A stretch of 64,000 bases of DNA from Acridotheres tristis (Eukaryota; Chordata; Aves; Passeriformes; Sturnidae): contig CM072905.1 of assembly GCA_037013685.1 (NCBI GenBank), positions 7,947,491 to 8,011,490 of the forward strand, in the 5' to 3' direction. The notes below the pieces were generated by a model, which saw nothing but the letters and a program-made list of their open reading frames with translations, did no database searches and was not told where the DNA came from. Both the position numbers and the translations under genes were made by a program. Below, one piece after another: positions 63,501 through 64,000 of this stretch; the first letter of the stretch is position 1; the number at the start of each line of letters is the position of its first letter.

Positions 63501-64000
63501 GACCTCCAAGGTCTTTGATTCAACCATTAATGAACTGTACTGAATTTATACATAATTTTCTATTGGAAAAACTCACTTTCATAACTTATATGTCTTTCCC
63601 CCTATTTTCCTCCCACTTGCTGGGACACCTCTACATCAGGGTGGTTGTACCCAGCTATGAAATATCCTCTCCATGGCACTGGCCCAAAACGGAAAGGGCT
63701 CCTGAAAACCTGGTACCCCACGTTCCTCCTGATGTCTGGCACAGACATTTCCCATCAGCAAACCCGCTGTGGTGAGCATCATTACAGGAGTCTGAGAGTT
63801 CACCTCTTACCCTGCACTGGATGGGCTGGTTCCCCTTTTTTGGTGTAACAACCAAATACTTGAAACATTTGCCCCGAAAACACAACATCTGGATTCAATT
63901 GCCTCCCCAACCCGAGAGTCTCTAACCTGTATTTCCCACGAGAGAGATGTAGCACAATGCTAAACAGCAATCTGGCAGGGGGGAAAACATGGTATTTTTT
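60546..64000. other. Upstream flank of the TNRC6C-like gene, no gene recognised
   Basis: To the right of the promoter region the DNA drops to ordinary GC content. No open frame shows a recognisable domain. Divergent non-coding transcription is common at CpG islands of this kind, but I see no specific exon. A CR1 fragment at 63468-63535 is the only recognised repeat. Confidence 0.6.
63468..63535 (-). repeat. CR1 3'-end fragment, minus orientation
   Basis: The plus strand reads 'tatagaataatagaattgtt' then 'aaattggaaaagacctccaa' and 'tttgattcaaccattaatga', the reverse complement of the CR1 terminus with its ATTCTAT-type end repeat. Confidence 0.8.

Noticed and set aside
1..64000. CRISPR arrays, operons, prophage, tRNA or rRNA genes
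   Set aside because: None seen. The sequence is a vertebrate gene with introns and avian repeats.

Overview
The window is nuclear DNA from a bird, probably a songbird. It is intron-rich and gene-poor. The avian call rests on several copies of CR1-type LINE 3' ends, a solo LTR resembling avian endogenous retroviruses of the ERVL class, and a small set of coding exons of a conserved vertebrate gene. Nothing prokaryotic is present: there are no operons, CRISPR arrays, rRNA or tRNA genes, or long intact protein genes.

The one gene I can identify lies on the minus strand, so it reads right to left. It is a GW182-family gene, most likely TNRC6C (trinucleotide repeat containing 6C, a scaffold of miRNA silencing complexes). 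A CpG island at about 58980-60010 looks like its promoter and 5' UTR. After a long intron come three coding exons with matching phases: 39151-39250 (100 nt, lysine/glutamate-rich), 38347-38368 (a 22-nt microexon) and 15810-16166 (357 nt, carrying the family motif [19 protein letters not shown], then Ala and Pro tracts). Joined, they encode the start of the long isoform. The GW repeats, UBA-like, PAM2 and RRM parts must lie to the left, outside the window.

Layout from left to right: 1-15809 is an intron holding a large pyrimidine-rich minisatellite (4678-5400) flanked by CpG-richer DNA, and a cluster of CR1 copies (12.7-15.3 kb). 15810-16166 is the third recognised coding exon, inside a small intragenic CpG island. 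16167-38346 is an intron with old CR1 sequence, two hairpin-forming inverted repeats and the solo LTR (28989-29524). 38347-39250 holds the two small coding exons. 39251 to about 59000 is the first intron or introns, with a perfect 13-bp x4 repeat (44171-44222), CR1 fragments and a cluster of poly(A) tracts next to the CpG island. 58900-59351 holds ten GGATCC sites. 60010-60545 is an imperfect GC-rich tandem repeat upstream of the promoter. 60550-64000 is upstream DNA with a CR1 fragment at its right end.

I found no convincing new biological system. The most interesting points are the frame-critical 22-nt microexon, the low-complexity expansion in the 357-nt exon, the unusual repeats around the CpG island, and the purine-rich (on the transcribed RNA) minisatellite.
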